Positions 1 through 36,100 of a stretch of 64,000 nt of DNA are shown here, in pieces. The notes below the pieces were generated by a model that was given only the letters and a program-made list of their open reading frames with translations, was not told the DNA's origin and ran no database searches. Source of the DNA: Chelydra serpentina (taxonomy: Eukaryota > Chordata > Testudines > Chelydridae); NCBI GenBank assembly GCA_037349315.1, contig JBAIAC010000014.1, positions 29,737,001 through 29,801,000 of the forward strand, written 5' to 3'. The position numbers and the translations under genes were made by a program. The stretch's first letter is position 1; every line of letters starts with the position of its first letter.

Positions 1-688
1 TCACGTCTGTAATTGTAAGATGAAGTTCAACTAAAATTTGGGTGACTTTATGTTCACATATCTAATTTTCTGAGTAGAGTAGAGGGTCCTAATGTACTTG
101 GATGCAATAAGAGTTTGTGCGCCCATGTATTCCACAAAAATATATATATATATTTTTTTTAAAGTTTGGGTTAGGGGAGACTATATATACTTACCCCAGG
201 TAGAATTATAGTTGGTATGGTTTTCAAGTAAAACAGAAATCAGATTTTCATACTTTCCAGTAGATGTCAAACAAATTTGATTTCTTACTCAAACGTTTTA
301 AGCTTTTCATTCTATGGAAACAAATATCTCTGCACTATCAAGTTTGCACAATACAGATTAACATTTTTGGAGAACTGCATCTTGTTTAGTTACACCTAAC
401 CTAAATAAGAGTTGGGAGAAGATCATCATCACTTCCTGTGAGGGGGGAATTTAATAGCTTAATTTGTGTATAAAGATAAGGATATAAACCTTTAATTAGG
501 AGAAGAACTACTGAACTGAACTTGTGCTACAGCTGATTATAAGGTAGAGAATAAGAGGAAGGGTATATTTAAAATAAGAAATGTTGATATAAAGTAAGCT
601 TTTTCATGGTGGTTATGTAGTTCTATTAACTAAAATTATAGCTGAATCTTTTCCCCCTAATCTTAATGTTAAGATGTTTATCTTATAG

Positions 689-22139
<21,451 letters not shown>

Positions 22140-23849
22140 CTAACCGCCTGGATCTTCCTGAAGAGTTACTCTTTTCTGGTTGTAATCACAGCCGGAGATT
22201 TTGCTTCCTTTGCACATCTAGTACTGGTTTGAAAAGTGTGATGAAACTGCTTCCGCCCCCTGCCAACTTCCCAAACCATCTGGTCCTTCAAATGGGCACC
22301 ATCTTCAACTAGAAGAATAGACCACTAAAGTTGCACGCACACAAATCAATCCAGCCACAGAACATGGAAAAACTCAACATGATTTGCACTATGTATGAGA
22401 CAGTCATGCTAAGACTTGAGAATTTATTGTCACTGACTTTTTAAAGCTGTGGGAAATGCAAGACTTAAGGCTGACGGTCCACGTTTACAGCATTAAGGAG
22501 GCATTTTTTGAAAAAAAAAAAAAGCTTGCCTCAGATACAACTGTCCTGTTGCTATTTGCACAAATATTTGAAATATAGTATTGAATGTTGCTGTTGGAAA
22601 TTATTGCTCTTGCTGAACTGTCTTGACTGTGGCACAGATTCTTAATTATCTTATAAATATTTGCAGCAAAGAACAAGTGACATGAATTATATGATGAAAT
22701 TAGAGCTGGTTTTAAGAAACAACTGCAAAAAAAATGAACATGGTACTTCTGTCAAAGATAAACTGTGAATATGGCTTATACCTATAACTGTACATGTTTA
22801 AAGGGAAAATTGAAAACAAACGTTTAGTACCAGTTACAATTTTATTGGGCTTTTCAGACAAGTAGTCCTTCTGAGCACTTAAGTAGTTTATAGAGCTTAT
22901 AACAAGAAGCTTTAATATAATATGGTAGGAATTGTGCATTGATTTTTTTTTTAAACAAGCTTAAAGGGTGACTTTAAAAAAAGTTTATAAATTGTTTGCT
23001 GCCTCTATGCCTTATTCATATTAATAGTAGAGCTAACTGCAGTGACAAGGTTAGAATTCATGCCGCCAATTTGTACATTTGTAATTAGCCGTTGGTTGCA
23101 TATTTGTGAATGTCTGACACATTAGTTTTCTTGTATGTAAATCTTGTAAAATAATTCTTACAAATTTTGCTTTTGCTAATGTATTTAATTTTCAAGAAAA
23201 GCTAAGTTTGTAATATTTTGAAACTTAACTAAATGTTACTTTTTTTTATAAAATTGTTTTCACACCTCTCTATTTGGGGGGTCTTGTACAGAGCCAGAAG
23301 CATTGTTAGCCTAGATCATGGTTGCAAGCACTTCATGGATATGAGTATGGTGTGTACATTGATTTCTTGTCATCAGTCCCTATTCTGTCAGACACCGAGG
23401 TCCCATCAATTACTTGTCTTGTTTTTAGCTGTAGTTGTTTTCTCCGTCCGAATTTAAGAACTTGTTCTGTCCTCAACCCGTAGGCTTCTTCAGATATTAG
23501 AGGCGCCTCAAATTTGTGCAATTTGAGTATTTTTATGGCCTTATCAAGGCAACCTATTCTTTAATGTTATCTGTGGAAAATGCCAGCTTTCACTCTTCAG
23601 TAGTAAGAAGGAATAAGAACTAAAGAAACTTTTTGTTTTGAGTCAAGTTCTTAATACTCTCTGCTTAAAGGCTTTAATCAGGCTAGGTTCTCCCTTCCTT
23701 ATTTGCTCTTCTCACCCCCACTTACCTCGTCAGGACCTGTTGACAAGATCTTAGCAACTCTAATTTTATACCCACTTGGTTTCCTTGGTATTAAGTAGTG
23801 GATATTCTTGATGTAAAATTAGTACGTGGCCAGGTGCAAGTGTGATAGG
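22140..23849 (+). other. LONRF1 3' UTR and flank
   Basis: AT-rich sequence without recognisable coding signal, consistent with a long 3' UTR. I found no canonical AATAAA in the first 1.1 kb, so the polyadenylation site is not placed. Short open frames here have no family resemblance. Confidence 0.45.
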
Positions 23850-24600
23850 TTGGGTTGGGTCATAGAGACCCCCTTGGGACTGTCACCTGACATGCTGAGA
23901 CTATCTCTGAGCCTGTTTTCCCTGCCAGCTTGAGACCTCAGAACCTTGTCTTGTTGAGCCAGACATGCTAGCCTGCTGCAAACAGACCCAGCTCTGAACC
24001 ATGTCTCCCAAAAGCTGCAGACTTAACTGAACACGGTTTAGAAAGTGTTCCTGTCTTGTGCACCCAGACCCTAATCGGATCCAAACCCCAAATTAATCAG
24101 TTTTACTCTGTATAAAGCTTTTACAGGGTAAACTGATAAATTGTCTGCCCTTTATAACAGAGAGATATGCACAGCTGTTTGCTCCCCCAGGTATTACTTG
24201 TTCTGGGTTAAATAATAAGCAAAAGTGATTTTATTAATATAAAAAGCAGGATTTAAGTGGTTCCAAGTAATAACAGAACAAAATAAACTACCAAGCAAAA
24301 TAAAACAAAAACAAGTCTAAACCTAATACACTAAGAAACTAAATGCAGGTAAATCTTGCCCTCAGATGTTCCAATAAGCTTCTTTCACAGTCTAGACTTC
24401 TTCCTGTAGTTTACTGTCCTTTTTATTCCAGTTTCTTTCAAGCATCTCTTTGGAGTGGAGAGACTATCTTTTGAACTAACTGAAGACAAAATGGAGAGGG
24501 TTCCAGGGCCTTTTATATTCTCTCTTGTAGGCAGAAACCCCTTTGTTCTCCTGTGCAAAATCACAGCCACAAGATGGAGCCTGTAGGCAAGTCACATTTT
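23850..24600 (+). repeat. LTR-like interspersed repeat
   Basis: Begins near TGTGATAGGTTGGGTTGGGT and continues through CCTTGGGACTGTCACC, GAGCCTGTTTTCCCTGCC and a TTATAACAGAGAG stretch, ending near TGGAGCCTGTAGGCAAGTCA. I recognise this as a widespread turtle/crocodile repeat resembling a solitary retroviral LTR. No gag, pol or env frame is attached. Boundaries are approximate and the class is inference. Confidence 0.4.
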
Positions 24601-26933
24601 AGAGTTACTCAATTAAGGCTTAGTAGGCATGTTCCATTCCTAAAACCTACAATGCATGTATGTTACAATTACAAATTTGTTTGGCACAGTTAAGGGCACT
24701 TTTAACTGTTAAGTGGCTGAAGGCTGGAACATCATTGCCATAGTAATGCCATTCAGGCTACTAAGCTATTGCAGCTGCTCAATGCTTGTTTTTGGAGCTC
24801 CAGTGTTTGTGCTAGCAGATAGTGCAGACTGCTAATTCAGCATACATCAAAGACCACAGGCACAGTTCAGTAATAAAGGCACTCAGCCAGCTTTATTGCC
24901 TTCCACGCACAGTACTAGTGCCCTGGCTCCCTCGTTACAGGTACAGTAACATGAGTGCCCAGGGGCAGCTCAGCAGTGGGAATTTCTGCTGTCCTCTCAG
25001 CTACACAAAGTTAAGGTAAAAAATCCATACAGTTATAGACTGAGATATAACTTACATACCACTTTACATGTTTCATAACAGCTGCTTGTTACCTCCCCTT
25101 GTTCCTAGCTCATTGCTCCAGCTGTCTCAGGCAAAACATCCATAATCACTTCTGTCAAACTCTCATCTTGTACTAGGTAAGGATGTACCTATGCTAAGCT
25201 TTTGGAACATGTTCTCACATACCCAGTACCTGATGTTTCTTAGGTATGTGTTTTAGCAACGCTAGCAGTGCTCTTGCCAAGTTCATGTACTGGACAGTGA
25301 ACTTGTAAGCATCTGCTTTAATACATGGCTTGACTGATTCCCAGCCTTTGGTTCAGGTCTTGCACCGTGCCCCATGGTCCATGTTCTCTATTACAGTATC
25401 TTAATGAATGACCACCACCAAAAGAAGCCTCTGTAATGCCAAACATGTTTCCTGTCACAATAGTTATGTAGCATAAACATCTTCCTAAACTCTCAGGGAT
25501 CAGAGGTTCATATCCCAGCAGGATGAACTTAAGTTTCATAAAGGTCATTGTGTGTGGGCCTTTGAGGTAAGCAAGACTTTAGCGTCTATCTATCAATGTG
25601 ACTATGAAAGCACCTATAGGACAGCCTGTAGGCATAGAGGCTTGTTCCTATATATCTAGTCAAAGCCTCCTCTCCCCCTCCAAAGCAATAGTGTGCTGCC
25701 TGATACTGCCCTTTGCAAAAGTTGGTTGCATGTTAGTGCTGCATGCATGTAGTTGTAAAGCACCATGTCAAGCAAGTTGTCTAGCACAGCCAGTTTAAGA
25801 ATAGTATCAGCCACAACATGTAATTTAAAAAACCAACTAGATAGATAGCATGAATATACCTGCTGGAGAAACCTCTGCATGAAGCAAATTGCAATTTAAG
25901 TTTATTTGTAAAAAGCATATGCTATTACATAAGTTGGGAAATTACATGTTTGTTAGAATCACTACTGTAATAAAGCTGACCTAATTAAGAACAAAAGTTT
26001 CATGGAGGAAAAAGTTATGCTTAGATCTCATCAGTATTTCACTTAATTGTTTATTTCCACCTTCAATTATTTTATGAGTTTCCTTAGCAACCAACTTCTC
26101 ACTATAAAAAGGGGAGAAACACCAACATTTTCTAAAAATGAAGTCTGCGATGAGATTATCAGAGGCTTTTTAAAGCAGAACTAGTGCAATGGAAAGAACT
26201 CATTGTACTTGAACAGAGGACAAAAGGCTTACATGTCAGTTTTGAACTCATGATTACTACTCTGAGTTAATCTTGTCTGATGCTGTATAAGAAGCATTAT
26301 TGTTAACAGGAGGACATTGCTTCAGGAAATATTGAAATAAGCTAACATCCTATCTTGTGATATGGCTGGCTTTCTTCCATACACTTTTACAACCTCTGAT
26401 AGGAAAGCTGGATGTCCAAGTCCATTCCAGAACTGTCTTCCAGTTAGGATTTCAAGCTATGGCTATGTTATTGCTTAGGGAGCACATTTTCATAACTGCA
26501 AACAGAACAGCATAAACATTTTTGGGTTTAGATTGGCAGTCCATTCAGTGGACTTAGTAAATCCAAGGTTCATCAGTAACATTCTGTAGTAATGCTGCTA
26601 GGGAAAACTGATAAATTTCAGTGCAGATTACACTAAACCTGCATTTTGATATTATGTAGTCTGTAGTTAAAGCAGAACACAATAAGACTAAAGCAGAACA
26701 CAATAATGAGCAAATCAACTCTCTTGTATGCTTCCATTTATTAAAAAAACCCCAGAAAACGAGACCAGTTGTAGAGACTATCGTCTACCATACAAGATGC
26801 ATCGTCTTATACAACAAAAGGTTTAAGATTTCCAACATTATCCACATGAAGATCCTAGTGTGAAGACAGTTTGCACATGGCACTTTTTTTAATGTAGCCA
26901 ATATAAGGTATGCATTACTTTCCTTTTAACAAG
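24600..26933. other. Intergenic space between convergent LONRF1 and PAICS, with PAICS 3' UTR at its right end
   Basis: No exon recognised. On the minus strand the PAICS 3' UTR begins at 26933. The first AATAAA in that direction is complementary to TTTATT at 26737-26742, about 190 bp past the stop, and is a good polyadenylation candidate. A second lies near 25899-25904. Confidence 0.5.
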
Positions 26934-27100
26934 TTATAAGGTGCATTCCCTAAGTTTTTTGTCAGCCTGCTTCAAGGAGATCCACGTATTCAACATGCTT
27001 GAGCGCAGTTTGGCCCACACCAAGTGGTTACTTAATCCAAAAATCTGAGCAGCAAACTGGGCAGCTCCTTCGGGTGAGAGTATAGTAGGACAGCCAAGAC
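26934..27100 (-). CDS. PAICS: PAICS terminal coding exon 9
   Basis: Acceptor TGCAACAG; 55 codons then TAA. Encodes [20 protein letters not shown] and the C-terminal helix ending [13 protein letters not shown]. Confidence 0.97.
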
Positions 27101-30100
27101 CTGTTGCAGAAGAAGAAAAAAATTCAATCTATCAAAACAGGATTTACAATGATCATAAAAATTACTAAAGTAATTTTTCAGGCCCTGAGGGTTACTGCAG
27201 GATTTTTTATTTTAGTTACTTTGTCCAGTCTAATTAAAAAAAGGTAAAGCATAAAAAAACTCAATAACCCTAGAGAGTCTCACCTTATTCCTTCATTCCC
27301 AAACATGACAAGATTGCTAGTTTTCAACTGACCACAGTCTCAACATGCCCCAAACCTCCTGGTATTTGAAGAAAGTGGAATTTCCTGGCCTTTGAGGATT
27401 TAAATTTTTTTTTAAAAATCTATCTCCTATGTACGGTTTAGTGGTTCTCAGACTTTTGTACTGGTGACCCCTTTCACATAGCAAGCCTGAGTGTGACCCC
27501 CCCACTTATAAATTAAAAACAGTTTTTAATATATTTAACACCATTATAAACGCTGAAGGCAAAGCGGGGTTTGGGGTGGAGGCTGAGAGCTCACGACCAC
27601 CCCCCACCCCCTTTGAGAACCCTTTACCCTCTCTCATTCAATGTTGCTATAACTACTGGCAAAAATGATTAAGTCAGCATATGTCTTGAAATCTGAAGAG
27701 ACTACTGAATGTATACAGAGGACTGTTCAGTGTCTATGAAAATGCAGTTTTTAATTTCAAGCTACGTGCACCTCTAGAACTGACAGTTTCACAGCAAAGT
27801 AATTCTTTCTACATTAAAGCATCACAGCAAGGATCTTTCCATTTTATATGATTAGTTGCTAGGTTAACAAACATATACTAAAGCAGTTTCATGAAGGTAA
27901 AACATGAAAATGGATTCTCAAGCTGGATTTTTTTTTTTTTTAAAAGATGTCATATTCGGATACCTATTTTAAACTTCAGTTGTCTGAGTAAGAATATAAT
28001 GAAAGTTAAGTTTACCCCTCTTACTACATGTGCTATAGGTCAACATGATGCTTCTTACCACTGGGCAGTCTAAGAGAAGACCAGACATCCTGAGCACCCC
28101 AATCGGCTGAGAGAGGAGGACAGTTGACAACTGGATATGACGTGTTACCAGACAGCACTGGTCCCAAGCCATTGCTTCTGCCAGCTACCGCCACAAACAC
28201 AGTAGGGATTCCATCACCTAACACACACACACGGGCATTAACAAGTAAATATCAAAAACCAATGGGGAGAGAGAGAGATCTATGCATTTTTCCTTTCCGC
28301 GACCCGCTTTCATGGAAAGGCTCTGTGTCTAACCTCCCCCGAAACATACACACCATTTTTTTGAAATTCTTTTTACAAGAGAGAAGACTGAGACATGATA
28401 AGTTTTCATGTACATAGAAGGTGGTTATAAAGAAGAGGGCAATAAACTTCATGCACAGTTTGTGGCAAAGTTCTCAGGAATCTGAAGAACTCTAGTTATT
28501 GGTTCTAAACTTAAAACATGACTATTCAGGGTTTACCTTCGTACTCTGCCTTGATCCTCAGAGTTTCATCTGGCCCTTTGTGAGCAGATGTCACTCGTAG
28601 CTCACAAGGAATTCCAAAGTTTGCACATGCCTTTTTAATTTTTTCACAGTGGCCAAGATCAGAAGATGATCCCATCAACACCACAACTCTACCATGACTC
28701 TTTGTTTTCAGCAGCAACTGGAGTGGAAAGAAAGGAAAATGAACCACAGTACTTGAACAGAGTACACAAGATTGTCAATTTCTACACAGACTACAGTTAA
28801 TATAAACGGGTACCTCCACTCTTTCTGCAACCCATTCAAAGTTTCTTTTAACCATCTGCAGTGCTTCAGGCGTCACTTCTTTTAGATCACGGTAAGACTG
28901 AAATACATAGATAGCAAGTTACTCCTGATGTTCTATTTGGAAGTGTGATGGTCAATCATTTTGCTACTTAAATATTCAACCAGGAACAACCATTCAACTA
29001 CCAGAGGCTAAAGAAATTTATGCCATCTTTCACACACCTGTTTTTTGAAATATATATATTCTACAATAGCTTTTTCCCCATGAATTGAGGCCAACATGAC
29101 ATCAAGAGAATCCCCACATCTCAAATTTTCAGCCATTAGCTCCAGCAAGCAGTATTGTCCAACACATAATAGTAGAGTCACAGCACCCTCTACTTCGGTC
29201 AATTCCTTTCTGAGAGAAAACTCAACTTCTGTGCTTGGATGCCTCAGCCATGATGTGTTAGCTAGCCCTCTCATGCCCCACGGAAGTCAGTTGGAGGCTT
29301 CCTTGCAAATATACACCATGCTGCTTTGGCATGTTAATTTTAATTTGGAAGCAGAGCTTCAATCACAGGACAGCAACTGCAGTAAAGTACAGCCAACACC
29401 TAACAAAAAAAAGTAAACGCCAAAGTTATAGTAATGATGGATTACCACCATGCTAGGGATTTGCTCAGAAGCAAATCTAGTAGTATATTTGTAGTATAAC
29501 AGCTGAAATGAGTGAAGAGGAAACACCATAATTTTTCATTTCATTCAGTTTTTAAAGGAAGCAGAACTAATGCTGCTTTCCAGTTTAAATGTGTTAGTAA
29601 TGGCACTGGAACACTGCTGAATCGTGGATTACCATAGACATAAGTTATGACAGCTTGTGCCTACTGGAGAGGATCTACAGTATTCGTGGAAGTGACTAAA
29701 ATCACAGAAATTCCACAAAAGCAGCATTCAATGCAGCTAAAATGGTGCCCCACAATGGACTCAGCCTATGATAAACCACAAATGTTTATTCCAGGAAACA
29801 AACATCTGTGGACTGTCTAGAGTAGTGGCTCTCAACCTTTCCAGACTACTGTACCCCTTTCAGAAGTCTGATTTGTCTTGTGTACTCCAGAGTTTCACCT
29901 CAAAAAAACAAAACAAAAACTTGCTTACAAAATCAGACAAATACAAAAGTGTCACAGCACACTATTACTGAAAAAAATGCTTACTTTCTCCTTTTTTACC
30001 ATATAATTATAAAATAAATCAATTGGAATATTTATATTGTATTTGCATTTCAGTATATAGATCAGTATAAACAGTCACTGTCTGTATGAAATTTTAGTTT

Positions 30101-33100
30101 TCACTGACTTCATTAGTGCTCTTTATGTAGCCTGTTGTAAAACTAGGCAAATATCTAGATGAGTTGATGTATCCCCTGGAAGACCTCTGTGTACCCCAGG
30201 GATATGTGTACTCCTGGCTGAGAACCACTGGTCTAGACCAGCAATTACATCAATGTTAGTTATTAGTTAAACTGAGTTAAAATAGGACAAACTTTGGCCT
30301 AGACAAATCAAGAGGCTCTGAAAGGAGCAATTTTAGACCCGTTGGTGAGACGATTTTCATCTTCATAGCATGTTTCTGAACTCTTGTACTTTATACGTGT
30401 GTGTTTGTGCTACTCAGTTATTTGAATAGTTGACACTCGAGGAGTACATTTTATGCCAGAAGTTCTGGAGATCCCTGCAGACTTAACATTACACAGGGCA
30501 CTATGATAACACCAGAAAATATTGCGGGAATTCCTATTAACGATACAGGCATCCTTAAGGACTTGATTCTGTTGCCATTAAAGTCAATGGAAGTTTTGCC
30601 ATTGACTTGAACAGGATCAGACCCTAAATACTTTGTGCCCTACCTTGCATAAGCATAGATGGCTAAGGAAAGCAACTCACAGAAGTTGCTTGAATGCTGT
30701 CCACACAGCCCCCTCTGGCCCTCCCCCCCACCAAAATGAGATGTAGTTTTGTTTTTTATCTCTTATTCAGACCCAAAATGGTAATAGCATTACCTGTTTG
30801 TCCTTCTGCTGGCTTCGGTCTCCTGATGGCCACAATCTCCAAGAATCATTATCGATAACATCAGCAAGGACAATCTCTTTTGTAGTTATATTAACACCAA
30901 ACTCAATCTAGCAAAATTAAACAAGAGCTGTAAAATAGCATCAAAAACTTATTCCACTACTTTCAGAACCATGATCTACAAGACAGATTTTTTTCTTATA
31001 CCTTCATGTCTACAAGAGTGCAGTTCTGGGGTAACCAAGATTTTTCCAGTATCTCAAAAATTGCCTGTGTAGAGTGGCTCATAATGTCCACCTCGGTTTG
31101 GCCAATAGTAAGTCCAGCAAAGCAGAACTTGGCTTCAAGTAGTTGCTCCTCAGACCACTGTGGATCATTAGCAGCATCATCCTGGGAATGAAGTAAAATA
31201 AACTTGCATAGAATAAGATCAATTAACGACAATTACACCAGACTTGAGTTAAATTAAAAGAAAGCCTAACAAACAGTGAAGGGAACAATTTGAAATGTCC
31301 TAGCAAGATTTTTTAATCACAACAGTACTGAGAAATCCAAGCTGCAAGACTTTTACTACCTTAAGATTTACTACCTTAAGATAACTTGAAAAAAGTATTG
31401 CTTACTTGAACATTAAGTCTGGAAGGTGCATCAGAGAAGTGAGTTTAAGACAAAGCTTTAACTATTTTTAGGTCAATAGTCCACAAAACTTCAAATTTGG
31501 TAAATGTTTCTAGAAACGCTAATAAATCCTAAAGGATTAGCTAGTTACACCACTCATACTTTAGCAGACGGCAGTGGAAGCGGGGGGTGTCTATATTTTC
31601 TCTCCACTGTATGTGGTATAAAAATAATAAGCACTGTACACCTTTCAGCTCTAACCACCACTTAATCAATTTCCACTGGACTACAGACAGTTCAGTTTTA
31701 ATGAATTCCAAGAGGAGTTTCACTGCTAGTATTTAATCAAGTAATGCAAGTTTGACTCTAAATGTTATTCTCAACCTGCTTATTTGGAGGCAGTCAGCAC
31801 ATTACACTAAGACTACTTGACCTGTATTTTTAAGTCACTTTTCAAGAGTTCTTTTAATCTTGAATTGGACAGAAGTTGCTGTATGAAAGCAACGGTTGTA
31901 AAATCTTCCAGTATAGATTTTGCCAGAGCATGCAGTGAATACAACCTATTTATATACAAGATGCATGGTTATCTGCTTTCAAAAGGGAACGCCCATGCAT
32001 ATTGCTGAAGCACCAGGATGCTTACTGGCCAGGTCCTTTCATGCTCCCCTCCAATTGGGGGAAAGGTGACAAGAAAAGAAAGAAAGAAAAAGAAAGAAAG
32101 AAGAGAGAGACTCCCAGTTTCACAAGGACACCACTTCACAGAGTTTTAGCCACGTTTTCCCCTCAAAGGGAAGAAGTTAGCAGCCTCCTGAAGTGGACAG
32201 CATGCAAGGAAATAGATCACACTCCCTTGGGGAAAGTCTTCCCTGCCCATTCGCCATCCAGCCCCAAGGCAGCTACTCTGTTTGGAACCTCTCTGCTACT
32301 GAGTACCCCTGAATATCCCTGAAGAGTCAGACTAATTATTAAAGACTGCTCACTATCCCCTCTGCTCCATTTCTCTCTCATCCTCACCCCCCAACATACC
32401 CCTACCAGCTTGCAGAACTCTGTGAAGCGAATGCTCCCTAACCAAACTCAGTTTGCTTTTGTCCCTTTCAGCAGCATAAGAGGTCCCAATGTTTCCATGC
32501 TATTAAGGTTGTTCAAAAATGCTGAATACAGAGACCATGATCTGCTGAATGCTTGGGGTTACCAGTAAATGTACTCAAACCAGACACTACATATACCAAA
32601 AGGACTTCGTCAGCAAAGTACTTCTAGGACAAGGCTCAAGCTAACGTCAGAAAGATAAAATGTTGATGCTCTGAAATGTGTAGCTCTCTTCAAATAATCT
32701 TTTTTTCTCACCCCTTCCGCTTCCAGTCCAACCAGAAGGCTTACTCTCCCACTCCCTATCCCCAGAGTGGGACCTTCTCTCTAAGCAGGCCAGTCCCTGG
32801 AGAGATACATCCTTGTCACGATAGTGGGGCTGTGACCCCACACCCTTCTATAAGGATGCTGAGGTTTCCTTCAGTTGATGGCTCGCATGATGTGTAGTTA
32901 ACTGACATGATCTTGTCATATTAAGAACTGAGGCAAAACTCCCTGTATACATAAAGTCACCATTCCCCAGCAGGATTAGCATGGACTGCTGGTACAGCAG
33001 AATAAACCTTCCTGAGTTTCCTGCATCACCTCACTTCCACTATGCTCCCAAACCCTGCCAACACAAGAATGAAAATCATGCATGAACTCCCTTTGTCACT

Positions 33101-36100
33101 TTATCATGTTACATTTGTTTAGTGATGTAGGTATGCTAAGGCAGCTTAAGTGATCTAAGGAAGGAGAAGAGAAAAAGTCCATAACATGGACCATATTTTA
33201 ATAGATTATCTCGTGGACCACTTCCTCTCTCACTCACAATTATGAATGCTGTCTCCCCATTTCTGATCACAAAGGTCTCCTCCCCATCTCATTTACCTCA
33301 CACCACTGTTTCAGTTACAGCAATAGTTTACATCAAAAAGTAACAGAGCGCTTACTACATTTTTAGCTGTTTTATAATGAGATTTAAATGCTGGAAATGA
33401 GTCTGCACTATGTGACCAGCCAGCTTTCTGATCTAGTTGGAGAATCTCAGATCTAAGAGAATATTCAAGAAAGACATTTTAGAAATGTTTGCAAAATACA
33501 ATATCAATACTAGTTTTTAAAAATCCATCAATAAGTAGTTTCACTTCAGTTTAAAGGGGCGTTTGTCAACCTAAAAAATACACTTGTCTGAAAGTGTTAT
33601 ATTTATAGCAGCTATAAATATAATAGATATTTCTTTTCACCCTTTGTTTGCTAGTCAGTTTCATTCTTTTTTCAGTAGAATCAATTAGCCAGTTTCATAT
33701 TTGTATGGATCTTGCATGCAGCAATAAGGGGAGTACACACAGAAACAGAAGTGCAAAAACCACAAAAATGGACAGAAGTCAGTTTCAGGCACTACATCTG
33801 CTCTTATGTTCAGCTTATTTTGTAAAAATGATACTGTTTCAGGTGGACAGTTACTTTTGTTTAACACATTACCTTCTTTTGTTTAATAGCCAGTTTTACT
33901 TACCTTGTAAAACATCTCAATTTTGGGTGGGTAAAATTTATATCCTTCCTTGACACCAGGGTTTCTTTTCAGGAAAGAACCAGTAGCAATTCTTCGGCAC
34001 ACCCATTCAATTGGAATCATTTCACATTGAGCTGCTATGAACGCTGTGTCACTATGTTTTCTGACAAAAGCAGTTTTGATTCCTAAATGTAAAAAGAAAA
34101 CTCAGTTTTGTTACTCTGTGCACTTCCATGAGTGAACTGAGAACTGCGACCAGAGTGATGTATAGCTGATCAAACAGAAAATTATTTAATCTGAAGATCC
34201 TTTTTCTCAAACCTTAACGTGTTGTTCTGTAGCTACAATACACCTAAGATGATTACTTCCCAAGTGAGAGGACTTAAATAATTAGGACAAACACAAAATG
34301 GTCTCAGTCAAGAAAGTACTCACTTCCCCAATTCCATCCAACAAAATACACTACGTTATAGAGAGCCTTAGAAACCAGTTTGTAGTGTGTTTTCAGAACA
34401 TGTTTAAAGTCACTTTGCAATAGAACATTTTTTCCTGATGCTATAGATTAGTGGTGTTCAATCTTTTTTCATTTGCAGATCCCTAAAAAATTTCAAATGG
34501 AGTTGTGGACTCTTTTGGAAATTTTAGATAAAGTCTGCAAACCCCCAGGGTTCCATAGACCGCAGGTTCAAAATCACTGCTACAGATAACCTAAGTCAGA
34601 GCTCCTAATGGACGCCTGCCCATTTTCATCTTTCTGCTAGTCTATGTCCTTATGTTAGAGTCACAGTGGGCAGATGTCACGGAAGGCAGGGTTGTCCCTA
34701 CCAATTATGGTGTCCTACACAGGCTAAGCACCTGCTCCCTCCTCCTCCCCCCCCCCCCCCCCCCCCGCAGAGGGTCTGGTCTGCGCTCAAGGCCTGTGGG
34801 GCCGGAGAGGCAGGAACTGTCGGGGGCTGCTTTGGGGGGGCCCCCACAGGCCCAGAGTGGCCTGGGGGATTAGCGGGGGGCCCGGTGCCAGCAGCAGGAA
34901 GTGGAACGACCCAGACCCAGCCCGCTCCCCCTGCCCCAGCTGTGTTGCTCGGGTGGTGTGGGGGTTGGGGAAAGAACCGCCCCCTGCACTCACTGGTAGT
35001 GGGAAGTGGAGCGACCTGGCCCCAGCCAGGTCAGTTGGGGGGCCAGGGAAAGGACCGCCCCCCCAAACTCACTGGTAGTGGGAAGTGGGGCGACCCAGCC
35101 CCACCCCACCCCGCTTCCCCCACCCCAGCTGTGTCGCTTTGGGAGAGGGGGAAGGACCGCCCCCCCCCCCCCGCACTCTCTGGCAGCGGGAAGTGGAGTG
35201 ATATGACTGGGAGCTGGGGCCAGGTTGCTCCACTTCCTGCTGCTGCCGGTGAGTGTGGGGTTGGGCCTGCTGCTGGCGCAGGCCCCTTGCTAATCCTCCG
35301 GGCTGCGTTCATCCTGGGGGAAGAGGCTTGGGGGAAGAGGTGGAATGAGCGTGGGCCAAGGGCAGAGCAGGGGAGAAGACTAAGAGGCGAGGCAGAGGGA
35401 GCTGTCCCAGGCCCCACACCCTCCTAGGGACGGCCCTGCCCCTTGCAGTGGGAGCAGTCCGCAAGGGGTGGGGGGCAGCCGAGGGATAGGGCTGGCCGCT
35501 GCAGCTGGTGCTGCCACGTATACAGCACACAGCTGCCTAGGGCACCATGAAATTTGGGGCAATTCTGATTATGATGTGGCCCTCTCCTCCTACTCCAGTT
35601 CCAAAACCTCCACCATTTTTTGCCATGCCAAGCCAACTGTTAGGTCCCTGATTTGGGATCTACCACAGGCAAAGTAGCCCGTATCTGGTAAATCCAGAGT
35701 GGATATGTTCCATTCCAACTCTGAACAATTTCAAACTTTTTTGTTGCTGAGTTGTATATGGTGATTTTTGGTTCTATTTGACAGTAAGCCTTCACTTTCA
35801 AAGCAGTTAAAGTACAGTCAACAATCTGTTACAGTGTGTTACTGTACTTCACAAAAGGCAACCGATATATACCTTAAATGAAGCAATTTTAGGATTACAG
35901 GATTTCTAGAACAGCTAGATTAATGTAACCTTGTAAATCTTTCTTGCACTTAAAGGCGGGTATGTTATTTGTTTAATATTTGCAGGTTGACTGCCTCTGC
36001 GGACAACAAATTAAAAAACATTCATGACAGAGTTTGAAGACAGTTAATCGGTCATGAATCAAGTGTAGTTGTGTTAATTGATTTTAAGTCAGGAGATGAC

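Noticed and set aside
22140..26933. SRP72 exons between LONRF1 and PAICS
   Set aside because: No open segment resembling SRP72 was found in either strand of the 4.8-kb gap.
34666..35427. 253-codon open frame on the plus strand
   Set aside because: It lies wholly in a GC-rich repeat with tandem units, gives Pro/Gly/Ala-rich low-complexity protein, and has overlapping open frames in other phases.
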